This document shows, piece after piece, positions 18,145 to 29,103 of a DNA stretch of 64,000 nucleotides; the stretch's first letter is position 1, and the number at the start of each line of letters is the position of its first letter. A program made the position numbers and the translations under genes. The notes under the pieces were generated by a model. It ran no database searches, was not told the DNA's origin, and saw nothing but the letters and a program-made list of their open reading frames with translations. Origin of the DNA: Rhodoblastus sp963713695. Its GTDB lineage: Bacteria; Pseudomonadota; Alphaproteobacteria; Rhizobiales; Beijerinckiaceae. The stretch lies in assembly GCA_963713695.1 (NCBI GenBank), contig CAVQMU010000010.1:248001-312000 (forward strand), given 5' to 3'.

Positions 18145-18225
18145 GTCATTGCGAGCGAAGCGAAACAATCCAGACCCAGCTTGCGGCCCTGGATTGCCGC
18201 GTCGCTTACGCTCCGCGCAATGACG
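18145..18225. repeat. REP-like palindromic element between metF and metH
   Basis: An 81-bp imperfect palindrome with termini CGTCATTGCGAGCG and GCGCAATGACG and inner arms ACAATCCAG / CTGGATTGCCGCG. This is the form of the extragenic palindromes that are dispersed in many alphaproteobacterial genomes. It would fold into a long hairpin in the metF-metH transcript, so it may affect RNA stability or reduce read-through. A shortened relative is at 59669-59698. Confidence 0.75.
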
Positions 18226-18251
18226 TCCTGACAGATCAGCAGGATTACGAC

Positions 18252-21983
<3,732 letters not shown>

Positions 21984-22000
21984 CCCACGAAAAAGCAACT

Positions 22001-22038
22001 CCTTTCGCCCTCACACGTTGATGAGTGAGGGCGAAAGG
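22001..22038 (+). terminator. Strong hairpin after metH, overlapping the next ribosome site
   Basis: A perfect 13-bp stem (CCTTTCGCCCTCA, 22001-22013, with TGAGGGCGAAAGG, 22026-22038) and a 12-nt loop, starting 18 bp after the metH stop. No T-run follows, so it is not a classic terminator. Its 3' arm ends in the AAAGG of the AAAGGAA ribosome-binding sequence used by an ATG at 22048, so it could also hide that site. Confidence 0.45.
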
Positions 22039-22080
22039 AAGGGCGGGATGCACAAGCTTCTGGTTGGAATGGGCGCGTAG

Positions 22081-22911
22081 GTGTGGGGCCTGGGTCTTGC
22101 AGCCGTCCATGCCGCAGCGGCGCCCGCGCCTCCGCCCAGACCGCCCGAATTCACTCGGCCCGAAGCAGAAACGCCCCTGCCGCTACCGCGCCCTGTAGAA
22201 TTTTCCGAAGAGAAGGAAACGATTTTTCCGTCCTGGCGTCCGCTCAAGCTCGTTCGCCTGGCGCGGATGACGCCGCAGGATGGGCTTCGGCTCACGGATG
22301 CGCCGGGGTTGGTTCTGCAATTCGCCGCGCCGAACTCGCAGGCGTCTGCTTCGCTGCAGGAACTGGCGGCGTGCGAAAGATTGTTCGCCGGCAAGAAAGC
22401 CATTGCTACCCGACTTGCGCCGATCACGGGGGCGAACGGCTGCGGCATAGCGGCCCCCGTTTCGCTTCAAGGCCTTGTCATGCCGGACAACAGGTCCATT
22501 CGCTTCGATCCGCCGCCGGTGATGCGCTGCGACATGGCGGCAAGCGCCGTGGACTGGTCGATCGGGGCCATTCCCTCCATCGAAAGCCAGGGCGGGCGCG
22601 TAAAACTCATTGTCGACGCGGGCGGCTATCAATGCCGCAACCGCAACAATGCCATCGATGGCAAAATATCGGAACATGCCCTTGGCGACGCCATCGACTT
22701 GATCGGCGTTCGGTTCGAGGATGGACGCATGTTGAAGTTTTCCGCCCTCGACAATGAAATGACAGTCGCGCAGGCCTTGCGCGAAACCGCCTGCGCCCGT
22801 TTCGCCACCGTGCTCGGGCCCGGCTCGGACGGCATGCACGAGAACCACATTCACGTCGATCTCGAAGCCCGTCGCCATGGCGGCAAACTCTGCGAGTGGA
22901 ACCTTCGTTGA
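22081..22911 (+). CDS. Extensin-like C-terminal domain protein with interrupted signal peptide
   Basis: The open frame from GTG 22081 encodes 276 residues. A Pro-rich stretch precedes an extensin-like C-terminal domain (about 85-270) with AACERLFAGK, ITGANGCGIAAPVSL, GYQCRNRNNAIDGKISEHAL, then AIDLIGV and HENHIHVDLEARRHGG, the His/Asp pattern of the D-Ala-D-Ala carboxypeptidase-like fold proposed for this family. The gene appears to start further up: ATG 22048, with AAGGAA upstream, begins MHKLLVGMGA, then an in-frame TAG at 22078-22080, then VWGLGLAAVHAAAA. Together these would be one ideal signal peptide. Either the TAG is an error or mutation, or translation restarts at GTG without export. 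Confidence 0.7.
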   Translation: MWGLGLAAVHAAAAPAPPPRPPEFTRPEAETPLPLPRPVEFSEEKETIFPSWRPLKLVRLARMTPQDGLRLTDAPGLVLQFAAPNSQASASLQELAACERLFAGKKAIATRLAPITGANGCGIAAPVSLQGLVMPDNRSIRFDPPPVMRCDMAASAVDWSIGAIPSIESQGGRVKLIVDAGGYQCRNRNNAIDGKISEHALGDAIDLIGVRFEDGRMLKFSALDNEMTVAQALRETACARFATVLGPGSDGMHENHIHVDLEARRHGGKLCEWNLR

Positions 22912-23038
22912 GCGCGACGCCCTGTTGACACGGGCTGCGCGCTCGAAATGACGGGAGCGCGCCGCGCAACTTGCCGGCGCGGCGTCGGCGTGACAATAAG
23001 CAGGCAAATCAAAAAGTCACGCTGTCCGGGAGGGGCGC

Positions 23039-24106
23039 TTGATCAGACAGCTGCGCAGGCTGGCGCCCGCTCTCGCCGGCGCCAGGATCGCCGACCGTTT
23101 TTTCGCGGGCCTGGGCGCCATGGGCGGCGTCGGGCTTGCCGGATTCCTGTCCGAACAGGCGGCGGGCGGGACGCAGCCGTCGCCCTGGCTGGTCGCGCCC
23201 ATCGGCGCCTCATCCGTGCTGCTCTTCGCGGTGCCGTCGAGTCCATTGGCGCAGCCCTGGTCGATCATCGGCGGCAATGTCGTGTCGGGCCTCATCGGGC
23301 TTGCGGTCGGCGCGCGCATCGGCGATCCCCTGATCGGCTGCGGCGTCGCGGTCGGCCTGGCGATCATGGCGATGGCGCTGCTCAGATGCCTGCATCCGCC
23401 CGGCGGCGCGGTGGCCCTGATGACGGCGCTGCTGGCGCACGGCGCCGCGACGCCTCTGAGTTTTGCCTTGGCGCCGGTCGGCCTGAATTCGGTTTTCCTG
23501 GTCGCGCTTGGCTGGGTTTTTCACCGTTTTTCAGGCCATTCCTATCCGCATGTTCCACCGGCGCCGGCGGAGAACGTGCATGAGACCCGCGATCCCACGC
23601 CGATCCTGCGCGCCGGCTTTCGCGCCGCCGACCTCGACGACGTCCTGGCTGAATTGCACGAGAGCTTCGACATCGACCGCGGCGATCTCGAGACGCTCTT
23701 GCGGCAGATCGAACTGCGCGTTCTCATGCGTGCGCAGGGACAGCTGACCTGCGCCGACATCATGTCGAAGGATGTGATTGGCGTTCGCCTCGATGCAACG
23801 ACCGGGGTGGCGCGCGACATGATGCGGGAGCGAAAGCTGCGATGCATGCCGGTGGTCAACCGCTTGGGCATCCTGGCGGGGATGGTTTCCGCAGGCGACC
23901 TGATTGGCGAGGATGTGCTGGTCGCCGCTGTCGTCACGCCGGCGCTGGTCGCCCAGCCCTCTCAGCCAGCCTTGCGTTTTGTCGGGCAATTGACGGATGG
24001 CACGGCGCACGAAGTGGTGGTCGTCGATGGCGATTATCGCGTCATCGGGCTGATCACCCAGACCGATCTGCTGGCCGCCCTGGCATGGAAGGCGGCCACG
24101 GCCTGA
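23039..24106 (+). CDS. HPP-family membrane protein with CBS pair
   Basis: A 355-residue protein. The N-terminal half is an HPP domain with four to six membrane spans and the name-giving LRCLHPPGGAVALM near residue 118. The C-terminal half is a CBS pair (TCADIMSKDVIGVRL and VVDGDYRVIGLITQTDLLAA). HPP proteins have been linked to nitrite transport in plastids and cyanobacteria; the bacterial CBS-fused form is uncharacterised. The TTG start is supported by GGAGG 5 nt upstream and by the signal-free basic N-terminus (MIRQLRRLAP). It has no obvious operon partner. Confidence 0.85.
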   Translation: MIRQLRRLAPALAGARIADRFFAGLGAMGGVGLAGFLSEQAAGGTQPSPWLVAPIGASSVLLFAVPSSPLAQPWSIIGGNVVSGLIGLAVGARIGDPLIGCGVAVGLAIMAMALLRCLHPPGGAVALMTALLAHGAATPLSFALAPVGLNSVFLVALGWVFHRFSGHSYPHVPPAPAENVHETRDPTPILRAGFRAADLDDVLAELHESFDIDRGDLETLLRQIELRVLMRAQGQLTCADIMSKDVIGVRLDATTGVARDMMRERKLRCMPVVNRLGILAGMVSAGDLIGEDVLVAAVVTPALVAQPSQPALRFVGQLTDGTAHEVVVVDGDYRVIGLITQTDLLAALAWKAATA

Positions 24107-24194
24107 CCGATCCACATATTCATGTTAGATTGGCTTCCCGTCGGGCAGGAGAGGCAGTGGAATTTTCGGATCCCGACATTTTGGGGAGGGAAGC

Positions 24195-24503
24195 ATGGAT
24201 CACGTAGCCGCCGTCAAGAAATACGCGCCGCATGCCGACGACAAGAAAATCGCCGCGCTCATCAAATATTTGGGCCCTTCTCTGCACAATCGAAATTCCG
24301 AGCTGGTGGCGGCGTCAGACCCGCACGAGGTCAAGACGGTCCATGACAGCTGGTGCAAGAAAAAGCTCGGCCTGACCGATGAAGCGGCGATCAAGGCGGG
24401 CATCGACAAGGTCCTGGGCAGCATGAAGGGCGACAACCACAAGTCGCGCGCGGCCGTTTATTACCTGCTCGCCGAACATTTTGGAAAGCTCGACGCCTTC
24501 TGA
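24195..24503 (+). CDS. DUF2853 family protein
   Basis: A 102-residue soluble, Lys/His-rich helical protein of the DUF2853 family (VKKYAPHADDKKIAALIKYL and VHDSWCKKKLGL). Length is typical. A member of this family has been solved structurally, but no function is established. ATG 24195 has GGGGAGGGA upstream. It is convergent with the AmpD-like amidase with only 3 bp between the stops. Confidence 0.8.
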   Translation: MDHVAAVKKYAPHADDKKIAALIKYLGPSLHNRNSELVAASDPHEVKTVHDSWCKKKLGLTDEAAIKAGIDKVLGSMKGDNHKSRAAVYYLLAEHFGKLDAF

Positions 24504-24506
24504 GGA

Positions 24507-25262
24507 TCAGCCTGTCGCGGTCGGCTTGAGGCTCGCCAGCAGGCCGCGCAGGGTCTCCACCGTCGAGACGTCGGCGACGCCATCGACCCATTCCGGCCGG
24601 AAATGGCGCTGGAACGCCGCGACCACGGCGCGCGTGGCCTCGTCGTAAACGCCTGATGTCTCGAGTCCATAGCCATAGGAAGCCAGCATGATCTGCAGGC
24701 CGGCGACCGGCGGCCCCATGGAGCCAGGCTCATAGACCGGGCCCGGGACGATCGGGGACGGCGCGATCCACTGGCCGACGCCAGCCTTGTGCAATCGCCG
24801 CCAAGGGAAGACTTCGCCCGGATCGGTTTTCCGAGCCGGCGCAATGTCCGAATGAGCGAGCACGCGCTCGGGCTTGATGTTCCGCCGGCCGCAAATGTCG
24901 CGGCACAAGGCGATGACCGCGTCGATCTGCGCGTCGGGAAAGGGCGGCAATCCCCCGTCGTGGCCGGGATTGACGATCTCCACGCCGATCGAGCGCGAAT
25001 TCATGTCGGTCTCGCCGGCCCAGAAACTTTTTCCGGCATGCCAGGCGCGGCGCGCCTCGGGAACCAGTTGCCAGACGCGTCCGTCTTCCCAGACAAGATA
25101 ATGACAGGAGACCTGCGCCGCCAGGCTGCACAGCAGGTCAAGCGCCGCCTCGCCCGTCGGCATCCCCGTGTAATGCAGCACGAGCGCGTCGAGCGGCTTG
25201 AGGCGTTCGCCATGGTTGGGCGAGGGACGGCACAGTTCGACCAGCGAGGAGTCGGGCGTCAT
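24507..25262 (-). CDS. ampD: N-acetylmuramoyl-L-alanine amidase, AmpD type with PG-binding domain
   Basis: A 251-residue amidase_2 enzyme that cleaves N-acetylmuramoyl-L-alanine bonds in anhydro-muropeptide recycling. The zinc site is visible: His30 in LVLHYTGM, a second His in AWHAGKSFW and the third in VLAHSDIAPARKTDPG. The C-terminal part (about 180-245) is a peptidoglycan-binding helical repeat (GVYDEATRAVVAAFQRHFRP). There is no signal peptide, which fits the cytoplasmic recycling enzyme. The long-form layout is common in alphaproteobacteria. ATG 25262 opens the protein; a lipoprotein gene lies upstream on the same strand beyond a terminator. Confidence 0.88.
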   Translation of the reverse strand: MTPDSSLVELCRPSPNHGERLKPLDALVLHYTGMPTGEAALDLLCSLAAQVSCHYLVWEDGRVWQLVPEARRAWHAGKSFWAGETDMNSRSIGVEIVNPGHDGGLPPFPDAQIDAVIALCRDICGRRNIKPERVLAHSDIAPARKTDPGEVFPWRRLHKAGVGQWIAPSPIVPGPVYEPGSMGPPVAGLQIMLASYGYGLETSGVYDEATRAVVAAFQRHFRPEWVDGVADVSTVETLRGLLASLKPTATG

Positions 25263-25297
25263 GCGCGAGGGATCACCTTAGTGAGATGCGACGCCCG

Positions 25298-25331
25298 AAA
25301 AAGCGAAGGCGGCCCGCGAAACGGACCGCCT
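25298..25331 (-). terminator. Intrinsic terminator of the glycine-zipper lipoprotein gene
   Basis: On the minus strand a 10-bp stem (AGGCGGTCCG / CGGGCCGCCT, one G-T pair) with a 5-nt loop is followed by TCGCTTTTTC. It separates the lipoprotein gene from the downstream amidase gene. Confidence 0.75.
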
Positions 25332-25355
25332 GGCCAAATTAGGGGCGCGCGGGTT

Positions 25356-25652
25356 TCAATACCAGGCGATGCAGTGGCGGTGGCCGTAATCGTCCACTTC
25401 GAATTCGGCGCAGCGGCGCGGCGGCGGCGGAGGCGGCGCGCTGTTCGCGCCGATGATGCCGCCCGCTGCGGCGCCTATCAGGCCACCGGCAAGGGCGCCG
25501 CCGACGCGCCCGGTGGTCGCGGCGCCGAGCAGGGCGCCCGTCGCGCCGCCGACGGCCGCGCCGTTCACGGTCCGCTGCTCCTGGGTGTAGCCGCAACCGG
25601 CGAGGCTGAGCGCGCTCGCAAGGGCCGCCGTCAGCAAAATGGCCTTCTTCAT
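25356..25652 (-). CDS. Glycine-zipper lipoprotein
   Basis: A 98-residue lipoprotein with signal peptide and lipobox ALSLAGC (lipidated Cys about residue 20). A glycine-zipper two-helix segment (GAAVGGATGALLGAATTGRV, about 31-50, then GGLIGAAAGGIIG) and a Pro-rich link follow. The C-terminus carries CAEFEVDDYGHRHCIAWY. It probably sits in the outer membrane or periplasmic face. ATG 25652 has GGAGGAG 5 nt upstream; a longer frame upstream lacks a signal. Similar small proteins are widespread, and the function is unknown. Confidence 0.8.
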   Translation of the reverse strand: MKKAILLTAALASALSLAGCGYTQEQRTVNGAAVGGATGALLGAATTGRVGGALAGGLIGAAAGGIIGANSAPPPPPPRRCAEFEVDDYGHRHCIAWY

Positions 25653-25970
25653 CAATACTCCTCCAAAACGTCGGCACGATGTTCGCGTCGCCGGACGACG
25701 CCAAGCCTCGCTTCTCCCATAGCCCAACTCATCCCGCCGGCATATTAGCCGAAATCGGCCCTGTTTCTGCCTGTGGCTTAGCGCTGAAGCAAAAATACCA
25801 ACCAAATCTTTTTTCGCAAGTAGAAAAACGTAAAAAATGTCCTCAGAATTCTATTGCTCCGCCATGTGGTAAAAATGCAATCGCATAGGTGGCGACATGG
25901 GTCGCCTATATTTGAACATATTTAGTCGTCATTAACCCGGCTTCTGATCAACTATAAAAAGGTAGCCTGG
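25653..25970. other. AT-rich divergent intergenic region
   Basis: 318 bp between the divergent lipoprotein and transglycosylase genes, clearly AT-rich from 25780 to 25960. It contains a small hairpin (GGCGAC-ATGG-GTCGCC, about 25893-25908). Promoters for both genes are expected here. I see no gene. Confidence 0.45.
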
Positions 25971-26465
25971 ATGAAATTTGGCACGGTTGCACTTGTTGGT
26001 ATGTCGATTGCTGGTCTTTCGGTCTTGCCGGCCCAGGCGGCGAAACACCGCCACCATCATGCTGCGCTGCGCGCTCCAGCGGGGCCGGGCGTCGGCGCAA
26101 TCCGCGAGATCATCGCCAAGCATGCGGCGGCCAATGGCGTGCCCTTCAAGCTGGCCGACGCCGTAGTCCGCATCGAGAGCACCTACAAGCCGCACGTGTC
26201 GTCCAGCGCCGGGGCGCTCGGCCTCATGCAGATCAAGCCCGCGACGGCGCGCGGCGTCGGGTTCAGCGGCGCGGCGGGCGATCTCTACAGCGCCGAGACC
26301 AATATTCGCTTCGGCATGAAATATCTGGCCCAGGTCTATCGCCAGTCGGGCGGCGACCTCTGCGGGACGGTGATGCGCTACCAGTCGGGCGCCTACGCCA
26401 AGCACATGAACGCCGCCAACCGCGCATATTGTTCGAAGGCGCGCTCGATCATGGCGAGCAACTGA
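25971..26465 (+). CDS. Small lytic transglycosylase (SLT domain)
   Basis: A 164-residue secreted goose-lysozyme-like transglycosylase that cleaves peptidoglycan glycan strands. Signal peptide MKFGTVALVGMSIAGLSVLP, cleaved after AQA, then a His-rich linker (KHRHHHAAL). The SLT domain has the catalytic Glu in VRIESTYKPHVSSSAGALGL, followed by MQIKPATARG and NIRFGMKYLAQVYRQSGGDL. This is a minimal-size member. AAGGTAG precedes ATG 25971. It is immediately upstream of the RNase P RNA gene, but that RNA has its own promoter. Confidence 0.88.
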   Translation: MKFGTVALVGMSIAGLSVLPAQAAKHRHHHAALRAPAGPGVGAIREIIAKHAAANGVPFKLADAVVRIESTYKPHVSSSAGALGLMQIKPATARGVGFSGAAGDLYSAETNIRFGMKYLAQVYRQSGGDLCGTVMRYQSGAYAKHMNAANRAYCSKARSIMASN

Positions 26466-26479
26466 ATCCCCAAAACCGC

Positions 26480-26507
26480 TTGACCTGCGGCCCCCGGCTG
26501 TTATGCC
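26480..26507 (+). promoter_or_regulatory. Sigma-70-type promoter of rnpB
   Basis: -35 TTGACC (26480-26485), 16-bp spacer, -10 TATGCC (26502-26507). This places the transcription start close to 26514, which matches the first paired base of the RNase P RNA. Confidence 0.6.
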
Positions 26508-26513
26508 GGGGTC

Positions 26514-26915
<402 letters not shown>

Positions 26916-26981
26916 CTTTGTTCTGTATCGCGGCGGTTGGGCATGAGTCTCGGCAAGTCCGTCCGCATCCTGGCGTAGACG

Positions 26982-27386
26982 TCAGCGCTCCCGCTCGAAA
27001 AGGCGGCCATTGCCGATGGATTTCTGCGTTTCGCGCTGCTCCTCGCACCAGAGCGCCGGGCCGCGCGCCCGGGTCTCCGCGCGGCGACGCGTGGTCTCGC
27101 GCGCCAGAATGGCGTTGAATTCCTCGCCGAAGGCTTCCACGCCGGCCTCCGTGAAGGCGCGGTAGAATTTGCCGGCTTCCCCCGCATTCGCCCCGAAAGG
27201 GGCGCAGACTTCCTCGATTTCCCGCATCAGGCTGGCGGCGCGTGCAACGCCCTCGCGCGTCGGGCCGGCCTCTTCCGCCCCCGCGGGCGCTGAGGCAAGC
27301 AGAAGCGCGGCTGCTCCCAGCCGAACCGGCGACAAAAATCCCGGGAACCGGCGCAAGCCGGCAAAGTCCAACCGCATGAATGGCAT
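26982..27386 (-). CDS. Secreted hypothetical protein
   Basis: A 134-residue protein with a signal peptide (FPGFLSPVRLGAAALLLASA, cleavage about after GAEE) and a helical mature part rich in Glu/Ala/Arg (ASLMREIEEVCAPFGANAGE, then AFTEAGVEAFGEEFNAILAR) with two cysteines. I do not recognise a family. ATG 27386 has GGAAG 7 nt upstream; ATG 27377 is an alternative. It lies opposite to and between rnpB and rsmH, where many relatives have mraZ. Confidence 0.5.
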   Translation of the reverse strand: MPFMRLDFAGLRRFPGFLSPVRLGAAALLLASAPAGAEEAGPTREGVARAASLMREIEEVCAPFGANAGEAGKFYRAFTEAGVEAFGEEFNAILARETTRRRAETRARGPALWCEEQRETQKSIGNGRLFERER

Positions 27387-27705
27387 GAATGAACTTCCGC
27401 GCAGGGCGTCGCGCCGGCGCAACGCCCTGCAAAATCGTCGAGTCCAGCCGGCCCTGTCAACAAACTCTTAACGCTAACGATGGTTTAATCGGCCTCGTTT
27501 GCAAGCTCCCAAGGCCGCCGATCCCGCGTTGACGCTCAAAATGCCGCATGTTAGCCCAACCCACCCTCTCGGCGGCGGAAGGGCGGTCTTCTCTCGAGGC
27601 CGCCGCGAGCGCCATGTTTTCGCGCGGCAAAGCTTCGGTGCGCGCAGTTTGGAGTCGGGTCACGCCATTGGATCATTTTTCGCCCGTTTTCCGCCGGAAA
27701 GTCAG
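27387..27705. other. Promoter region of the dcw cluster; no mraZ
   Basis: 319 bp containing the start region for rsmH and the promoters of the minus-strand gene. An AT-rich patch around 27465-27500 (CTTAACGCTAACGATGGTTTAA) is a likely promoter area. There is no mraZ frame on either strand. Confidence 0.5.
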
Positions 27706-28698
27706 ATGATGACCGACGCCGGGCTCGTCAATCCCGCCGCGCCGCACGTGCCGGTCATGGCCTCCGAGGCCCTGGCGGCGCTGGCGGTCGTCCCCGGCGG
27801 GCTTTACCTCGACGGCACCTTCGGCGCCGGCGGCTATACCCGCGCGATCCTGGATGCGGGCGGCCGCGTGCTGGCGCTCGACCGAGACCCCGCGGCCATT
27901 GCATCGGGCCAAAGCCTCGTCGCGGCGAGCGACGGACGGCTCATCCTCGCGGAAATCCGCTTTTCCCGGATGGAGCAGGCGGCGCGCGAAAACAATCTCG
28001 GGCCTTTCGACGGAATTGTGCTGGATATCGGCGTGTCCTCGATGCAGCTTGACCAGGCGGAGCGCGGTTTTTCGTTCCGCTTTGACGGCCCGCTCGACAT
28101 GCGGATGGAGCGCAAGGGCCGCAGCGCCGCCGATCTCGTCAACGAACTCGAGCAGGACGCGCTGGCCGACGTCCTCTACCTCTATGGCGAGGAGCGCGCC
28201 TCCAGGCGGATCGCCCGCGCCATCGTCATCGAGCGCGCCAAGGCGCCGATCACGACGACCCGAGCGCTGGCGGAAATCATCGCCCGCGCCAATCCCGGCA
28301 AGCCCAATGAAATCCATCCGGCCACGCGCTCCTTCCAGGCGCTGCGGATCGCGGTCAACGAGGAGCTGGACGAACTGACCTCAGGACTGGCGGCGGCGGA
28401 GCGGCTGCTGCGTCCGGGCGGAAAACTCGCCGTCGTCACCTTTCATTCGCTGGAAGACCGCATCGCCAAGCATTTCTTCGCCGCGCGCAGCGGGCGGGGC
28501 CGCGCCGCGTCGCGGCTGCTGCCGGGCGAGATTGCGCCGCCGCCGCCGACCTTCCGCATTCTCGCGGGCCAGCCTGTCGCCGCGAGCGCGCGGGAATGCA
28601 TTGAAAATCCGCGCGCCCGGTCAGCCAAGCTGCGCTGGGGCGAGCGAACCGACGCGCCCCAGCCGCCAGCTGCGCCGCAGCAAAAGGAGAGACGCTGA
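27706..28698 (+). CDS. rsmH: 16S rRNA m4C1402 methyltransferase RsmH
   Basis: A 330-residue SAM-dependent methyltransferase that methylates N4 of C1402 in 16S rRNA. Motifs: HVPVMASEALAAL, YLDGTFGAGGYTRAIL (SAM motif I), LDIGVSSMQLDQAERGFSFR, ERASRRIARAIV, NPGKPNEIHPATRSFQALRI and VTFHSLEDRIAKHFF. It is the first gene of the dcw cluster. Two ATGs in a row (27706 and 27709); GGAAAG precedes them. The stop is followed one base later by the ftsL ATG, so translation is coupled. Confidence 0.96.
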   Translation: MMTDAGLVNPAAPHVPVMASEALAALAVVPGGLYLDGTFGAGGYTRAILDAGGRVLALDRDPAAIASGQSLVAASDGRLILAEIRFSRMEQAARENNLGPFDGIVLDIGVSSMQLDQAERGFSFRFDGPLDMRMERKGRSAADLVNELEQDALADVLYLYGEERASRRIARAIVIERAKAPITTTRALAEIIARANPGKPNEIHPATRSFQALRIAVNEELDELTSGLAAAERLLRPGGKLAVVTFHSLEDRIAKHFFAARSGRGRAASRLLPGEIAPPPPTFRILAGQPVAASARECIENPRARSAKLRWGERTDAPQPPAAPQQKERR

Positions 28699-28699
28699 C

Positions 28700-29098
28700 A
28701 TGTTGCGCATCCTCAACGTCCTGGCGATTGTGGCGCTGATCGGTTCGGCGGTCTACGCCTATTCGATCAAATATGCGACGCTCTACCAGGCCGAACGCAT
28801 GGCCAAGCTGCAGCGGGAATTGATAGCCGAGACCGATTCCGTCGCCATGCTGCGCGCCGAATGGTCGCATGTCGCCGCGCCCGTGCGCATCGAGGCGCTG
28901 GCCGACAAATATCTCGGCGGGCAGGTGATGGAGCTCTCTCAGATCGCCACGATCTCGAGCCTGCCGGACAAGGTTTTCCGCGGCGACGAGATCGGGTCCA
29001 AGCTCCAGGATCTCGGGCTCAAGGACGCCAAGCCCACTTCGACCGCTCCGCGGCCGGCGACCGCGGCGCCGTCAGCGCCGGTCAAGGCGGGGAGGTGA
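28700..29098 (+). CDS. ftsL: Cell division protein FtsL
   Basis: A 132-residue bitopic membrane protein. A single N-terminal span (LRILNVLAIVALIGSAVYAY, residues 2-21) is followed by a coiled-coil (QAERMAKLQRELIAETDSVA, then RAEW) and a C-terminal tail rich in Ala/Pro. FtsL joins FtsB and FtsQ to activate FtsWI at the septum. ATG 28700 lies 1 bp after the rsmH stop and the gene ends just before ftsI. Length and position fit FtsL; primary sequence is weakly conserved in this family. Confidence 0.88.
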   Translation: MLRILNVLAIVALIGSAVYAYSIKYATLYQAERMAKLQRELIAETDSVAMLRAEWSHVAAPVRIEALADKYLGGQVMELSQIATISSLPDKVFRGDEIGSKLQDLGLKDAKPTSTAPRPATAAPSAPVKAGR

Positions 29099-29103
29099 GC
29101 GGC

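Noticed and set aside
17870..18251. Riboswitch (cobalamin or SAM type) upstream of metH
   Set aside because: The only structure there is the REP-like palindrome; no B12-box or SAM-II-like core could be recognised.
22910..22944. Nested inverted repeat GAGCGCG...CGCGCTC after the extensin-like gene as a terminator
   Set aside because: No T-run follows and the pairing is interrupted; noted only as a possible RNA-end structure.
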